A stretch of DNA of 6,471 nt from DATGFK01 sp040007395 (GCA_040007395.1 JBDTVG010000065.1:1-6471), one strand, 5' to 3'. Counted from the first letter of the stretch, positions 1 through 6,471 are shown. Notes: a model not told the origin generated them from the sequence alone. Numbers and translations: made by a program.

Positions 1-535
1 CGACTTTTTTACTGTGGAAACGGTCTGGTTGCAAACCGTCTATGTCTTATTCTTCATTGAACTGAATACGCGTCAGGTTCATCTGGCGGGCTGTACGACC
101 CAGCCGACCTCGGCTTGGGTGACCCAGCAGGCGCGTCAATTCGTATGGAAACTTCAGGATAGCCCACCATCCCCTCGACACGACTTGATCCATGACCGAG
201 ACACGAAGTTTACGGCGTCCTTCGACGCTGTGTTTGAGTCAGAAGGGATCGCGATCGTGCTCACTCCGCCTCAGGCACCCAATGCCAATGCTTATGCGGA
301 ACGGTGGATTCGCTCGGTGCGCGAGGAGTGCCTGGATCATTTGTTGATATTTAGTCGGCGCTCGTTGAATGGTGTTTTGAGTGACTATGTCAACTATTAC
401 AACCGGGCGCGACCCCATCAAGGTCTTCATCAACAAACGCCGATTCCCTACACACAGGGTTCACTCGATGGTCCGATTCGCCATCGGAAAGTCCTGGGTG
501 GACTGATTCGCGACTACTATCGGGAGGCTGCCTAG
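1..535 (+). CDS. IS481-like DDE transposase (integrase core), 5'-truncated by the window edge
   Basis: Transposase of an insertion sequence, catalysing strand cleavage and transfer at the element ends. The reading frame is open to the left edge, so the helix-turn-helix N-terminus lies outside the window and the GTG at 14 is only an internal codon. The rve catalytic core is visible. The first Asp is in DFFTVET (codon at 2-4), the second is in IHDRDTKF (codon at 194-196), and the Glu is in AYAERW (codon at 299-301). The last two are separated by 34 residues, close to the DD35E spacing of IS481/IS3-type enzymes. The C-terminal signature YYNRARPHQGL and the ending GLIRDYYREAA are typical of the environmental IS481-like integrase group. 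The visible part has no frameshift and all three catalytic residues, so the enzyme may be functional. The IS481 assignment over IS3 rests on remembered family resemblance. Confidence 0.88.
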   Translation, partial: DFFTVETVWLQTVYVLFFIELNTRQVHLAGCTTQPTSAWVTQQARQFVWKLQDSPPSPRHDLIHDRDTKFTASFDAVFESEGIAIVLTPPQAPNANAYAERWIRSVREECLDHLLIFSRRSLNGVLSDYVNYYNRARPHQGLHQQTPIPYTQGSLDGPIRHRKVLGGLIRDYYREAA

Positions 536-562
536 CCAGTAGCCTACCTATTTGGGTAAACA
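1..562 (+). mobile_element. IS481-like insertion sequence, right part with probable right end
   Basis: The transposase gene stops at 535. About 27 bp downstream the sequence cctatttgggtaaaca ends in CA. Read inward from the end it becomes TGTTTACCCAAATAGG, which has the TGT start and general look of IS481-family terminal inverted repeats. I therefore place the right end near 562. The left end and its inverted repeat lie outside the window, so neither the repeat pairing nor a target-site duplication can be tested here. Confidence 0.45.
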
Positions 563-564
563 TT

Positions 565-580
565 GTGTCAGTACTGGCAC
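565..580. repeat. 16-bp imperfect palindrome beside the IS right end
   Basis: GTGTCAGTACTGGCAC is a palindrome with a single mismatched base pair (T/G at positions 4 and 13 of the motif). It starts three bases outside the proposed end of the IS481-like element. It could be the preferred insertion target, part of a terminal sequence if the IS end is a little further right, or an operator for the small downstream reading frame. The sequence does not decide between these. Confidence 0.35.
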
Positions 581-584
581 CATA

Positions 585-906
585 ATGAACCCTATTCGGC
601 TGCACCATTCTTTGATTCTTGATACCTCTGACCGTCAGGATCCCGATTTTGTTGTCAAGCAATTTCTAGAAGAAGCGGGATTCGCTGACAAAGAGAAATC
701 GGTCGAGGTCATTCGGGGGGACTCTGTTGTCTGCTACACACTCGACGGCCCCGAAACCTTGACTGAGTTACGGCGCGCTCAATCACATGGCCAAGCGCTT
801 GTTCTCCGAAGCGACCAAAGCCGCAGTCCGCAACCTGACCGACCGACCGACTTCACCATCGAAAATGCACGTCCGTTTGCCCATATCTGGCATCGAGGAC
901 CCTTAA
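585..906 (+). pseudogene. Unrecognised small gene, probably frameshifted
   Basis: I do not recognise this protein. From the ATG at 585 the frame gives a plausible soluble acidic sequence (MNPIRLHHSLILD..., including KQFLEEAGFADKEKSVEV) up to about LTELRRA near 780. Continuing in that frame gives a low-complexity Gln/Ser/Pro-rich run to the stop at 963-965, which looks like shadow translation. In the +1 frame the text from about 770 becomes gene-like again (ALNHMAKRLFSEATKAAVRN) and stops at 904-906. The simplest reading is one protein of about 107 residues broken by a single-base indel around 775-786, giving LTELRRA-LNHMAKRLF. The alternative is two unrelated fragments or noncoding DNA between two IS elements. 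A GACC tetranucleotide repeat (837-851) lies in the second half. No domain or function can be assigned. Confidence 0.3.
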
Positions 907-961
907 AATTCAATATTACAGCGTCGTACTTCAGTCAACCCCTTGTCCATCAAGCAGGTCG

Positions 962-1405
962 ATGAATGGCCTAGTGCTGCGCGTGTATGTCCCGGATAGA
1001 GTTGGCGCACCCTACGGGGAAAGTGGGAAAGTACGCCTACGCATGGTCGAACGTACTGACGGCCAAACCTTGTGTGCCCATGTTGAGCAGTTTACTCAAG
1101 ACAATACGCAAGTGTATACCGATGAATGGCAAGGCTATAACCATGTTGACCGGCCTCATGCAACGGTGGCTCATGCCCGAAAGGAATGGGCGCGAGATGA
1201 CGATGGAGATGGTATCCGTGAAGTCCATATCAATACGGTTGAAGGTATGTGGACCCTGGTTCGGAACTTCATGCGCTTGTTTCGGGGTGTTCACAAGAAA
1301 TTCCTCGCCAGCTATCTCGCTATGTGCGAGTTTCACATTAACCTTAAGCGCATCACGCCCGATTTCATTGCTGCCCTAGTCGCTTTGCACCCGCAGTTAA
1401 CATGA
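962..1405 (+). pseudogene. IS1595-family (ISXO2-like) transposase remnant, C-terminal part
   Basis: This is the C-terminal half of a DDE transposase of the ISXO2-like domain family. Recognisable blocks in order are GESGKVRLRMVERT (about residues 19-32), VYTDEWQGY (51-59) with the second catalytic Asp, HATVAH and EWARDDDGDGIREVH (75-89), then INTVEGMW with the conserved Asn/Glu (N91, E94). These are followed by NFMRLFRGVHKKFLASYLAMCEFHINLKR. The zinc-ribbon N-terminus and the first catalytic Asp region are absent. The beginning (LRVYVPDRVGAPYGESG) looks like a degraded version of the usual RGTYANDRPP...GRESG stretch, with small deletions. With only about 147 codons of a protein normally around twice that length, it cannot be active. 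The ATG at 962 is probably not a native start. Its stop overlaps the convergent end of the DUF499 gene by 9 bp. Confidence 0.75.
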
Positions 1406-1411
1406 GCCGAA
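1397..1411. other. Junction between IS1595 remnant and DUF499 gene
   Basis: The two convergent reading frames overlap here: the transposase ends with TGA at 1403-1405 and the ATPase ends with TAA at 1397-1399. The last three ATPase codons (Gly-Ser-Cys) lie in ggctcatgt, read on the minus strand, which is best explained as the outer end of the IS1595-type element. Family-like ATPase sequence (KVYTLSATADKGKAF) stops right at this point. I infer that an insertion, or a deletion next to one, replaced the true 3' end of the ATPase gene. No matching left inverted repeat is visible in the window. Confidence 0.5.
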
Positions 1412-4400
1412 CGCTTTACCTTTATCCGCTGTTGCAGATAGGGTATAAACCTTTTTTTGTTTACTTCCAGATATTGGGATCAGTGGAGATATGGTAGTTG
1501 TAGAATTTGATGTATCACCTGAGGTGCCTGATTGAGGGGTGCTGTTTGATAATGTGGCAGCAGGCTCCACCGGGGGCACATAGATTGCCTGCCGTGCAAC
1601 GGTAGCGTCAATCAAGTATGTCTGGCTCAAATCAACTTCATCGGAACGCAACGGACGATCAATGTAGACCAGTGCAGGGTTTGGGAACTCAACTTGATCC
1701 CCATTAACATTAACGACGGCAGTGTAGCCGAATTTTCCGTCATGCACACCGAGGGTAATGGCGGTTTGCACGGCTGTCGCACTCGTCAGGCATGTAAAAT
1801 CCAGAACGGAAAAGAACCAAGCGACCAATTGACCCGTTTCGATCAGTTGGGATTGTATCCCCAGTCCAGTGAGCGAGATGAGTTTATCTGGCTTAATACT
1901 GTCAAAGATCAGGTAGGCTTCCTTGAGAACACCCATGACGCGATTGTGTGGGCTGCTTTCGTTCCTGCTTTGCAGATCGAGCAAACGCCACGAATAGGGA
2001 GTGCTATCTCCTTCTTTCCGCGCCACAGGCACAGCAACTTTATCGTATAGGCTCACGATGCCATTTTTGAGCCGATCCTTAGCCGCATTCTCCCGGTCAC
2101 GCAGCTCAGTTAATTGTTCTGGGCTGAAATTGAAGCGGCTTCTGTCTTTGAGCAGCGAGGCAATCGCCAAGGTTTCGCGGGCAGCGCCGTAAATACTTTC
2201 GCTTGCCAGGTAACCGGGAATGGCAAAGGCCAACCCGTTCTTATAATCGCGACGGGTGCGGTCGCAGTAGTCGAGCCATTCGGTGAGTTTGCTGCGCAAG
2301 ATGCTTTCGTCAGAATCATTGACCCAACTCAGTGGCAAATAGACCACCTGAAATAAGGCCACATGATCATTGATACGCCCTGAACTTTCAGGCCACAGGA
2401 CGACACCTGACACACCCTGTAACGCTTCTTCGAGCGCTTTCTTGACACGTCCTTGAACTTCGTCTAACTCAAACTTCTTGGTCTCATCATCGATAAGTTT
2501 ATTGAGATTGGGCTGCGTCTCGAAGCGGTAACGCCGTCCCGTGTAGTGCATGTATAACAGCCCTTGGCGTAGATCGTCGAGCGCCGTTTTCAATGACATC
2601 CGATCCAGCCCTGGCACAATCGCCGCTTGCAAGAGATCAGGTTCAGAAACACCGCGTTCTTCACCCTGTTTCGCGCCGAAAGAATACAACATAATGCTGG
2701 TCGCCAAGCGCGTCCCCACCCGATACCGCTGCAAAGCAGGGCTGTCGGAAGCCATGCGACTGTCAACAACTTTAACCCGCGCATTGGCCCCAATTAGGTC
2801 GGCATCCATCACAGAATTGTAGTTCTCGCGCTGCCCCACCTGCGTAAAAAACGTGTTCCGCGTGTTGTCCATCTCCATTGGAACGTCACCCGGCCCGATC
2901 AGCGGTTGCAGATCGCGCCCGTGTTCCCACAGATCGTAGACGACACTGGCGAGAAATTGCAGTGGGCCCCGCGTTCGCTGGTAGCTTGGCAGCGATCCCC
3001 AACGGTGATACATCAAGTCGAGCAAATCGGGATGCAACGGATAGCTTTGCATAATGCGCTCCGCCATCTGCTGTGCTTCCTGGGCGATCTGGTGCTGATC
3101 GTCACCCGAAAGGCCACCTGCCGCCTGACGCGCTTTTTTGTACGATTCAGCATAAGTGGCGGCAACTTGGCGAGCAACATCTTCGTTCCCCAATTCCGCA
3201 AACAAACGCCGCTGCACCACGCTCATAATCTCTGTACCCGTGACTGGCTCACGCTTGGCATCGACGCGAGAAACCAGATGATCCAGCATAGAGAGCAGAT
3301 TCTCTGAACCTGCCGCCTCACCGACACTGGCTTGCAGGGAGTAGACCAGCGCAACGTCAGAACAGGCCGCGACTTCTTCAGTCAGGTTCTTGACGAAAAC
3401 CATCAATTGGCGGCCCAGGTTGCTATCTCCTACCTGAACAGCCAGCGCATTTTCAATATGGTTCAGAACTTCATCCAGCAGGATAAGCGCGGGATGGGCC
3501 AGATCACGCAGGAGGGTGCCGATTAACTCACCAGCCGGAGCGATGTAACCTTCGTCGGACTCGCGCACATATTCGTAGGCAACTTCACCATTGCCCAAAG
3601 ATGCGCCTAATTGGTAAGCAATTTCACCCCATAATGTGTGGATGTGCAACCCTTCGGGAGTGTCGCGCCCTTTCAACACATCGAATTTTTCGCACTGGAT
3701 CGCCGCCACTGCACACTCACCGGGATCGGGTAGGTCACGGATCATTTCTTTTAGGGTTTTATCTTGAGCGATCTCAGCCCGGTTGCGGGTGACGTGATAC
3801 AGGGCGATCAGCGAGTGGGTCTTTCCGCCGCCGAATGGCGTTCGCAGTTGCAGCACACGGTCGCCGTGACCGCCTGCCATAACCTGTAGTACGTCGTGCA
3901 GTAAGCCGTGCAAAGCTTTGGTTAAGTAAGTCTGCTCAAAGAACTTGTGGGCATCCAGATAGACGGCGGGTGTATTGGGATCTTGACGGGCCACACCCCA
4001 GAGATTGGCGGCATAAGTATCCATCCGCAAATCACCCTTGCGGATGTCCTCATGCGGCAAGACACCATTTTCCTTCCATGACCGTAACCCCGACGCATCG
4101 ACGGCTAAGGGATGGGTTTCAGGTTTGCGTAGATAGCCAACTTCCAGCAGCAGTACCCGCAACTGCGAGAAGAACAGTTCTGCCTCATCCTTTTCCACGG
4201 TGTCGTCGCCGTGAGTCAGATCGTTGCGTATTTTCGTGAACAGGCGCGGATCAAAGGTACGAAAATGCAGGAATTCGCGCTTGAGGACTTTTTCGGCGGC
4301 TTCAACGAAGTTATTTTCATGGAAGAACTTCGTCTTACCGCCAAGTGATAGTCCGGCAAAGCCTTTTTCACGGGCTGACCTGTCGCCCTCGCTGGTGAAA

Positions 4401-4576
4401 CTCGTTTCACGCTGAGTCAGTACTTGGCGCTGGGCAGGTGGTAGCGCTTTGAGAACATCTTGGTAAAAGTCGATATAGAGGTTTTCGAGCACCGAACCAA
4501 GAGTCGTTACCGTCTGGGTGAATAAGCCCTGATCGATCAATGAGCGGGCTTCTTTAATTTTGACCGCATAATCCAT
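1397..4576 (-). CDS. DUF499 P-loop ATPase with N-terminal Swt1-like HEPN domain, C-terminus probably lost
   Basis: Large cytoplasmic ATPase (1059 residues) of the DUF499 family, found in phage-defence islands next to DUF1156 DNA methyltransferases. Residues about 1-150 form a helical Swt1-like HEPN domain with an R-x4-H motif, RNDLTH (R117-H122), the signature of HEPN RNases and related toxins. The ATPase core follows: Walker A TPFGGGKTHS (246-255), then Walker B ALILLDEV (363-370) with D368/E369. The helical DUF499 body (about 500-900) includes SYPLHPDLLDLMYHRWGSLP. A Ser/Thr/Pro-rich linker (about 1003-1037) leads into KVYTLSATADKGKAF, which resembles the start of the family's small C-terminal domain but ends 6 residues later at the IS1595 junction, so that domain seems truncated. 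The start ATG (4574-4576) agrees with the expected HEPN N-terminus and has a weak AGG 8 nt upstream. The gene lies 20 bp after dinD and is probably co-transcribed. Whether the truncated protein still works is unknown. Confidence 0.85.
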   Translation of the reverse strand: MDYAVKIKEARSLIDQGLFTQTVTTLGSVLENLYIDFYQDVLKALPPAQRQVLTQRETSFTSEGDRSAREKGFAGLSLGGKTKFFHENNFVEAAEKVLKREFLHFRTFDPRLFTKIRNDLTHGDDTVEKDEAELFFSQLRVLLLEVGYLRKPETHPLAVDASGLRSWKENGVLPHEDIRKGDLRMDTYAANLWGVARQDPNTPAVYLDAHKFFEQTYLTKALHGLLHDVLQVMAGGHGDRVLQLRTPFGGGKTHSLIALYHVTRNRAEIAQDKTLKEMIRDLPDPGECAVAAIQCEKFDVLKGRDTPEGLHIHTLWGEIAYQLGASLGNGEVAYEYVRESDEGYIAPAGELIGTLLRDLAHPALILLDEVLNHIENALAVQVGDSNLGRQLMVFVKNLTEEVAACSDVALVYSLQASVGEAAGSENLLSMLDHLVSRVDAKREPVTGTEIMSVVQRRLFAELGNEDVARQVAATYAESYKKARQAAGGLSGDDQHQIAQEAQQMAERIMQSYPLHPDLLDLMYHRWGSLPSYQRTRGPLQFLASVVYDLWEHGRDLQPLIGPGDVPMEMDNTRNTFFTQVGQRENYNSVMDADLIGANARVKVVDSRMASDSPALQRYRVGTRLATSIMLYSFGAKQGEERGVSEPDLLQAAIVPGLDRMSLKTALDDLRQGLLYMHYTGRRYRFETQPNLNKLIDDETKKFELDEVQGRVKKALEEALQGVSGVVLWPESSGRINDHVALFQVVYLPLSWVNDSDESILRSKLTEWLDYCDRTRRDYKNGLAFAIPGYLASESIYGAARETLAIASLLKDRSRFNFSPEQLTELRDRENAAKDRLKNGIVSLYDKVAVPVARKEGDSTPYSWRLLDLQSRNESSPHNRVMGVLKEAYLIFDSIKPDKLISLTGLGIQSQLIETGQLVAWFFSVLDFTCLTSATAVQTAITLGVHDGKFGYTAVVNVNGDQVEFPNPALVYIDRPLRSDEVDLSQTYLIDATVARQAIYVPPVEPAATLSNSTPQSGTSGDTSNSTTTISPLIPISGSKQKKVYTLSATADKGKAFGSC

Positions 4577-4596
4577 GATGTTGGCCTAATCTCGTA

Positions 4597-5475
4597 TTAT
4601 TCGTCTTTTTCCGACTGTTGCTGTTTAGGGGCGTTTAGTCGCTTTTTCTCCTCACTTTTAAGTTTCTTGATACTATCCGCTGTCGGCAGATCTTCGGGCA
4701 TGGTGCCGCCGAGTTCCTGAATCGCACGGCGAACTACACCACCAGCTTCATAGTGAACTTGATTGGCGTTTGCTTTCCCCTTGATATTCTCCCGACGCAG
4801 TTTGTCTTCTGCTTGCGTACTGCGGAAAAGGTTCGCGGCTAACTCAATCGTGCCCATATGGTCGAGGATATGCTGGCTCTTTTTGAGATTCTTCCGCTTG
4901 TGAATGTCTTTTGCCGTTAGACCGTTGTACAGTCCCTTATAGCCATGATCTTGGAAAATGGCAAAATCCAGCGGAGTAATTACACCTGCGCCCTTAGCAG
5001 TTGAAGCTAACTCTGTGTTCTGCTGTGTCACTTTTTGGCGAAGTCGCAAACGGCGCTGATTTTCAATGAGTTCAGCAAGTACGGTTTCATCAGCAACTTC
5101 TTGACGGTGCGTTTGTACGGCAAAATAGGTCTGGCCTAATGCAACCACGCCTTTCGATGGATCAGCATTCTGAACTACCAAATAGCAAGCATACCGAGAT
5201 AAATGCATGTCCTCGATTTCGCGTTTTGCATCTGAACCGATAGTGACCATTTTAAGGCCTAGCATGAAATGGTCGTCTGTATCTCGCCCACTGTTTTCGC
5301 AAGCAATTTGTGCTTTGAGCAAAACAGGTTTGAACCATTGCCAACTTGCATATTCCAACAAAGGCATTAAATCCCGTGCCGACCAGAATTCATTCCCATC
5401 GGGATCGATGCGTTTGATACTCTCAAACGGTGACTGCGGAACGACATCAGAAGTTGACTCGCTTTGGTCGGTCAT
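4597..5475 (-). CDS. dinD: DinD-like protein (DNA damage-inducible protein D family, Bro-N type)
   Basis: Full-length 292-residue protein, close to the 274 residues of E. coli DinD. The Bro-N-like N-terminal half has FESIKRIDPDGNEFWSARDL (17-36), LLEYASWQWFKPVLLKA and the GxD(T/A)xDHF-like block around 63-70. Then come the strongly family-specific DMHLSRYACYLVVQNADPSK (89-108) and YFAVQTHRQE (117-126). A charged helical middle (ENQRRLRLRQK) and the DFAIFQDHGYKGLYNGL block follow. The C-terminus is Lys/Glu/Gln-rich and probably disordered. E. coli DinD is an SOS-regulated protein that inhibits RecA-mediated strand exchange; homologues often sit inside restriction-modification loci. Here it lies between a DNA methyltransferase and the DUF499 ATPase, so a role in that system, for example limiting recombination or sensing damage, is inferred. 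The start is supported by a strong Shine-Dalgarno, GAGGGGG at 5480-5486. I see no obvious LexA box upstream. Confidence 0.88.
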   Translation of the reverse strand: MTDQSESTSDVVPQSPFESIKRIDPDGNEFWSARDLMPLLEYASWQWFKPVLLKAQIACENSGRDTDDHFMLGLKMVTIGSDAKREIEDMHLSRYACYLVVQNADPSKGVVALGQTYFAVQTHRQEVADETVLAELIENQRRLRLRQKVTQQNTELASTAKGAGVITPLDFAIFQDHGYKGLYNGLTAKDIHKRKNLKKSQHILDHMGTIELAANLFRSTQAEDKLRRENIKGKANANQVHYEAGGVVRRAIQELGGTMPEDLPTADSIKKLKSEEKKRLNAPKQQQSEKDE

Positions 5476-5479
5476 AACA

Positions 5480-5486
5480 CCCCCTC
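5480..5486 (-). promoter_or_regulatory. Shine-Dalgarno of dinD
   Basis: GAGGGGG on the minus strand, with the GAGG core 7 nt before the ATG at 5473-5475. This spacing is good and it fixes the start of dinD. It is clearly stronger than the weak AGG that precedes the DUF499 gene. Confidence 0.65.
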
Positions 5487-5526
5487 ATGATCGGCACAAC
5501 AGGCTTACTAAGTGGCTTTCGCTTTA

Positions 5527-5555
5527 ATTATAGCCTTGTTTTATTACAACGTCAC
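5527..5555 (-). promoter_or_regulatory. Candidate sigma-70 promoter for dinD-DUF499
   Basis: On the minus strand a perfect -10 box TATAAT (5527-5532) lies 17 bp from a -35-like GTGACG (5550-5555, 4 of 6 matches to TTGACA). Transcription would start near 5519-5520, leaving a leader of about 45 nt before dinD. The -35 overlaps the stop codon of the methyltransferase gene, and the whole 76-bp gap (5476-5551) is AT-rich next to the GC-rich upstream gene. It would allow dinD and the ATPase to be expressed apart from the methylase. No inverted repeat or terminator is evident in the gap. Confidence 0.5.
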
Positions 5556-6471
5556 AGCATCTTGCCTTCGTCTACAATCCGCCGCCAAGATGCCAGAAGT
5601 ATTCCAATTGCCCGCTGTTCGCTGGTACGCTCATCACGCATCGCGCCCGGAGTCGGCTCGGAGGCGAGCGCCTTGCCCGCCAGACTCTGCGCGACGACCC
5701 GCAGCAAATAACGGTCAGGCATGGACTCATTGAGCAGCGAGTCGATCGCGCTGTTGTCATTTTCGGTCAGCCACAACAGACGATGCAGGACATCGATCAG
5801 CGGTGCTTTGACCCGTTCGAGGGCGGGCAGCCCAAGATGCTCATCACTGCCGCGTTCGGTGTAATCGCGCAGACGGACTTTCGCGCCCTTCTTTTCGACT
5901 AACGCCGCATTCCCGCGGGTGAGTGCCGTTGCGCCTGTATCCAGTTCGATCCCAGTGGCACGGGCGAGGTTATTGGCCTCGTCGAAATCGACCCACGCTT
6001 CGCCGTAGTTCTCACGCGCAATGATGTAATACTGCGTCGGTTTGTCGGCGTTTGCCGCCTCGCCAAGCAGCACGCGGACGACTTCGGCCTGCACCTCATT
6101 AAGGTATTTATCGGCGGTGAGTTCTTCGCCGTTGGGCAGTTCGACACGGGCATAGCGGGTATACGGCGCAAGTCCGGCACCAACTGTGGCAATGTTTAGG
6201 TCTGCTCCAGTAATACCAGACTCCAGAAAGAAGCCAATGCGTTCACGGACAATTCGCTGCATGTAGGGCAGCACATCAGTGGCATAGTTACCTAGATTTT
6301 CATCACTTCGCTTACGTGCAACTAGAAAAAACGACGATGCTAATGCAGCCGAGTCCTGAGCTGTCAATCTAGAAGTCATCTCAGTGCTAATCGGCCAAAC
6401 TTCTGTAATCAAGAAGTTAGAGCGTGTTTGAAAATTAAGCCGGGGCAAGACGATGAAGCAAGCGCTTGCTC
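5552..6471 (-). CDS. DUF1156-type adenine-specific DNA methyltransferase, C-terminal part (5' end outside window)
   Basis: C-terminal third, about 306 residues, of a large N6-adenine DNA methyltransferase related to COG1743. Such enzymes are usually near 900-1000 residues and modify host DNA so that the partner nuclease or helicase machinery spares it. The frame is open through the right edge (ASACFIVLPRLNFQ...), so the TTG at 6448 is not the start. The N-terminal DUF1156 domain and the catalytic (D/N)PP(Y/F) motif lie beyond the window. Visible signatures are ITEVWPISTEM, then the end of the methylase fold ALASSFFLVARKR. The family-specific block GITGADLNIATVGAGLAPYT and RYARVELPNGEELTADKYLN then lead into EVQAEVVRVLL. 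The gene ends at a TGA (5552-5554). GC is about 61% over 5581-6180 but about 47% over 6181-6471, which is odd inside one gene. The family call rests on remembered similarity and is fairly secure. Confidence 0.82.
   Translation of the reverse strand, partial: ASACFIVLPRLNFQTRSNFLITEVWPISTEMTSRLTAQDSAALASSFFLVARKRSDENLGNYATDVLPYMQRIVRERIGFFLESGITGADLNIATVGAGLAPYTRYARVELPNGEELTADKYLNEVQAEVVRVLLGEAANADKPTQYYIIARENYGEAWVDFDEANNLARATGIELDTGATALTRGNAALVEKKGAKVRLRDYTERGSDEHLGLPALERVKAPLIDVLHRLLWLTENDNSAIDSLLNESMPDRYLLRVVAQSLAGKALASEPTPGAMRDERTSEQRAIGILLASWRRIVDEGKML

Noticed and set aside
837..851. GACC tetranucleotide repeat as a phase-variation tract
   Set aside because: Fewer than four units and no intact gene whose frame it would switch; too short to argue for slippage control.
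987..1379. Second plus-strand reading frame of about 130 codons inside the transposase remnant
   Set aside because: It overlaps the recognisable IS1595 frame and its translation is rich in Met, Ser and Cys without family motifs; a shadow frame.
1694..4415. Several plus-strand open frames of 60-130 codons opposite the ATPase gene
   Set aside because: All are antisense to a strongly supported 1059-residue gene, have no recognisable motifs and no consistent start signals.
5476..5551. LexA/SOS operator upstream of dinD
   Set aside because: I looked for CTG-N10-CAG and GAAC-N4-GTTC type patterns and saw none; damage regulation is not supported by this sequence, although host LexA motifs may differ.
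5552..6448. TTG at 6448 as a methyltransferase start
   Set aside because: The frame remains open upstream to the window edge, and the protein lacks its catalytic half, so this is an internal Leu codon.
6457..6470. Perfect 14-bp palindrome AGCAAGCGCTTGCT at the right edge
   Set aside because: It lies inside the methyltransferase reading frame (encoding Ser-Ala-Cys-type residues) and has no loop or T-run; most likely a chance coding palindrome.
1..6471. tRNA, rRNA, CRISPR array, riboswitch or clear rho-independent terminator
   Set aside because: No spaced direct repeats, RNA-gene signatures or GC stem with T-run were found by eye on either strand.

Overview
The window looks like the edge of a bacterial defence island: insertion-sequence debris on the left, and a three-gene, leftward-reading (minus strand) cluster filling the right three quarters. 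GC is intermediate (roughly 45-61% in the blocks I counted), and no ribosomal or other marker gene is present. The host therefore cannot be named with confidence. The IS481-type integrase and the defence genes would fit an environmental bacterium such as a Chloroflexota member, but this is only a guess.

Left region (1-1411, plus strand). The window opens inside an IS481-like DDE transposase that runs off the left edge and stops at 535. A likely IS right end follows at about 562. Next is a poorly recognised stretch (about 585-906) that reads best as one small gene broken by a frameshift. It is followed by a 5'-truncated IS1595-family transposase remnant (about 962-1405) that retains only the C-terminal half of the catalytic domain.

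Right region (1397-6471, minus strand, transcribed right to left). The order of transcription is: (i) the C-terminal part of a large DUF1156-type adenine-specific DNA methyltransferase (COG1743-like), which continues past the right edge; (ii) a complete dinD-like gene (Bro-N/DinD family); (iii) a very large DUF499 P-loop ATPase with an N-terminal Swt1-like HEPN domain. dinD and the ATPase gene are 20 bp apart. A 76-bp gap with a good sigma-70-type promoter separates the methyltransferase from dinD, so the last two genes may have their own transcription start.

DUF1156 methyltransferase plus DUF499 ATPase is the core of a known helicase-methylase-ATPase class of anti-phage systems. In that class the methylase would mark self DNA, while the ATPase and a helicase act on foreign DNA. 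What is unusual here is a DinD-like protein sitting between methylase and ATPase, a HEPN (candidate RNase or toxin-like) domain fused to the ATPase, and loss of the ATPase C-terminus at the junction with the IS1595 remnant. No helicase is visible. The methyltransferase also shows a sharp GC step (about 61% to about 47%) near 6185, which suggests a mosaic gene.
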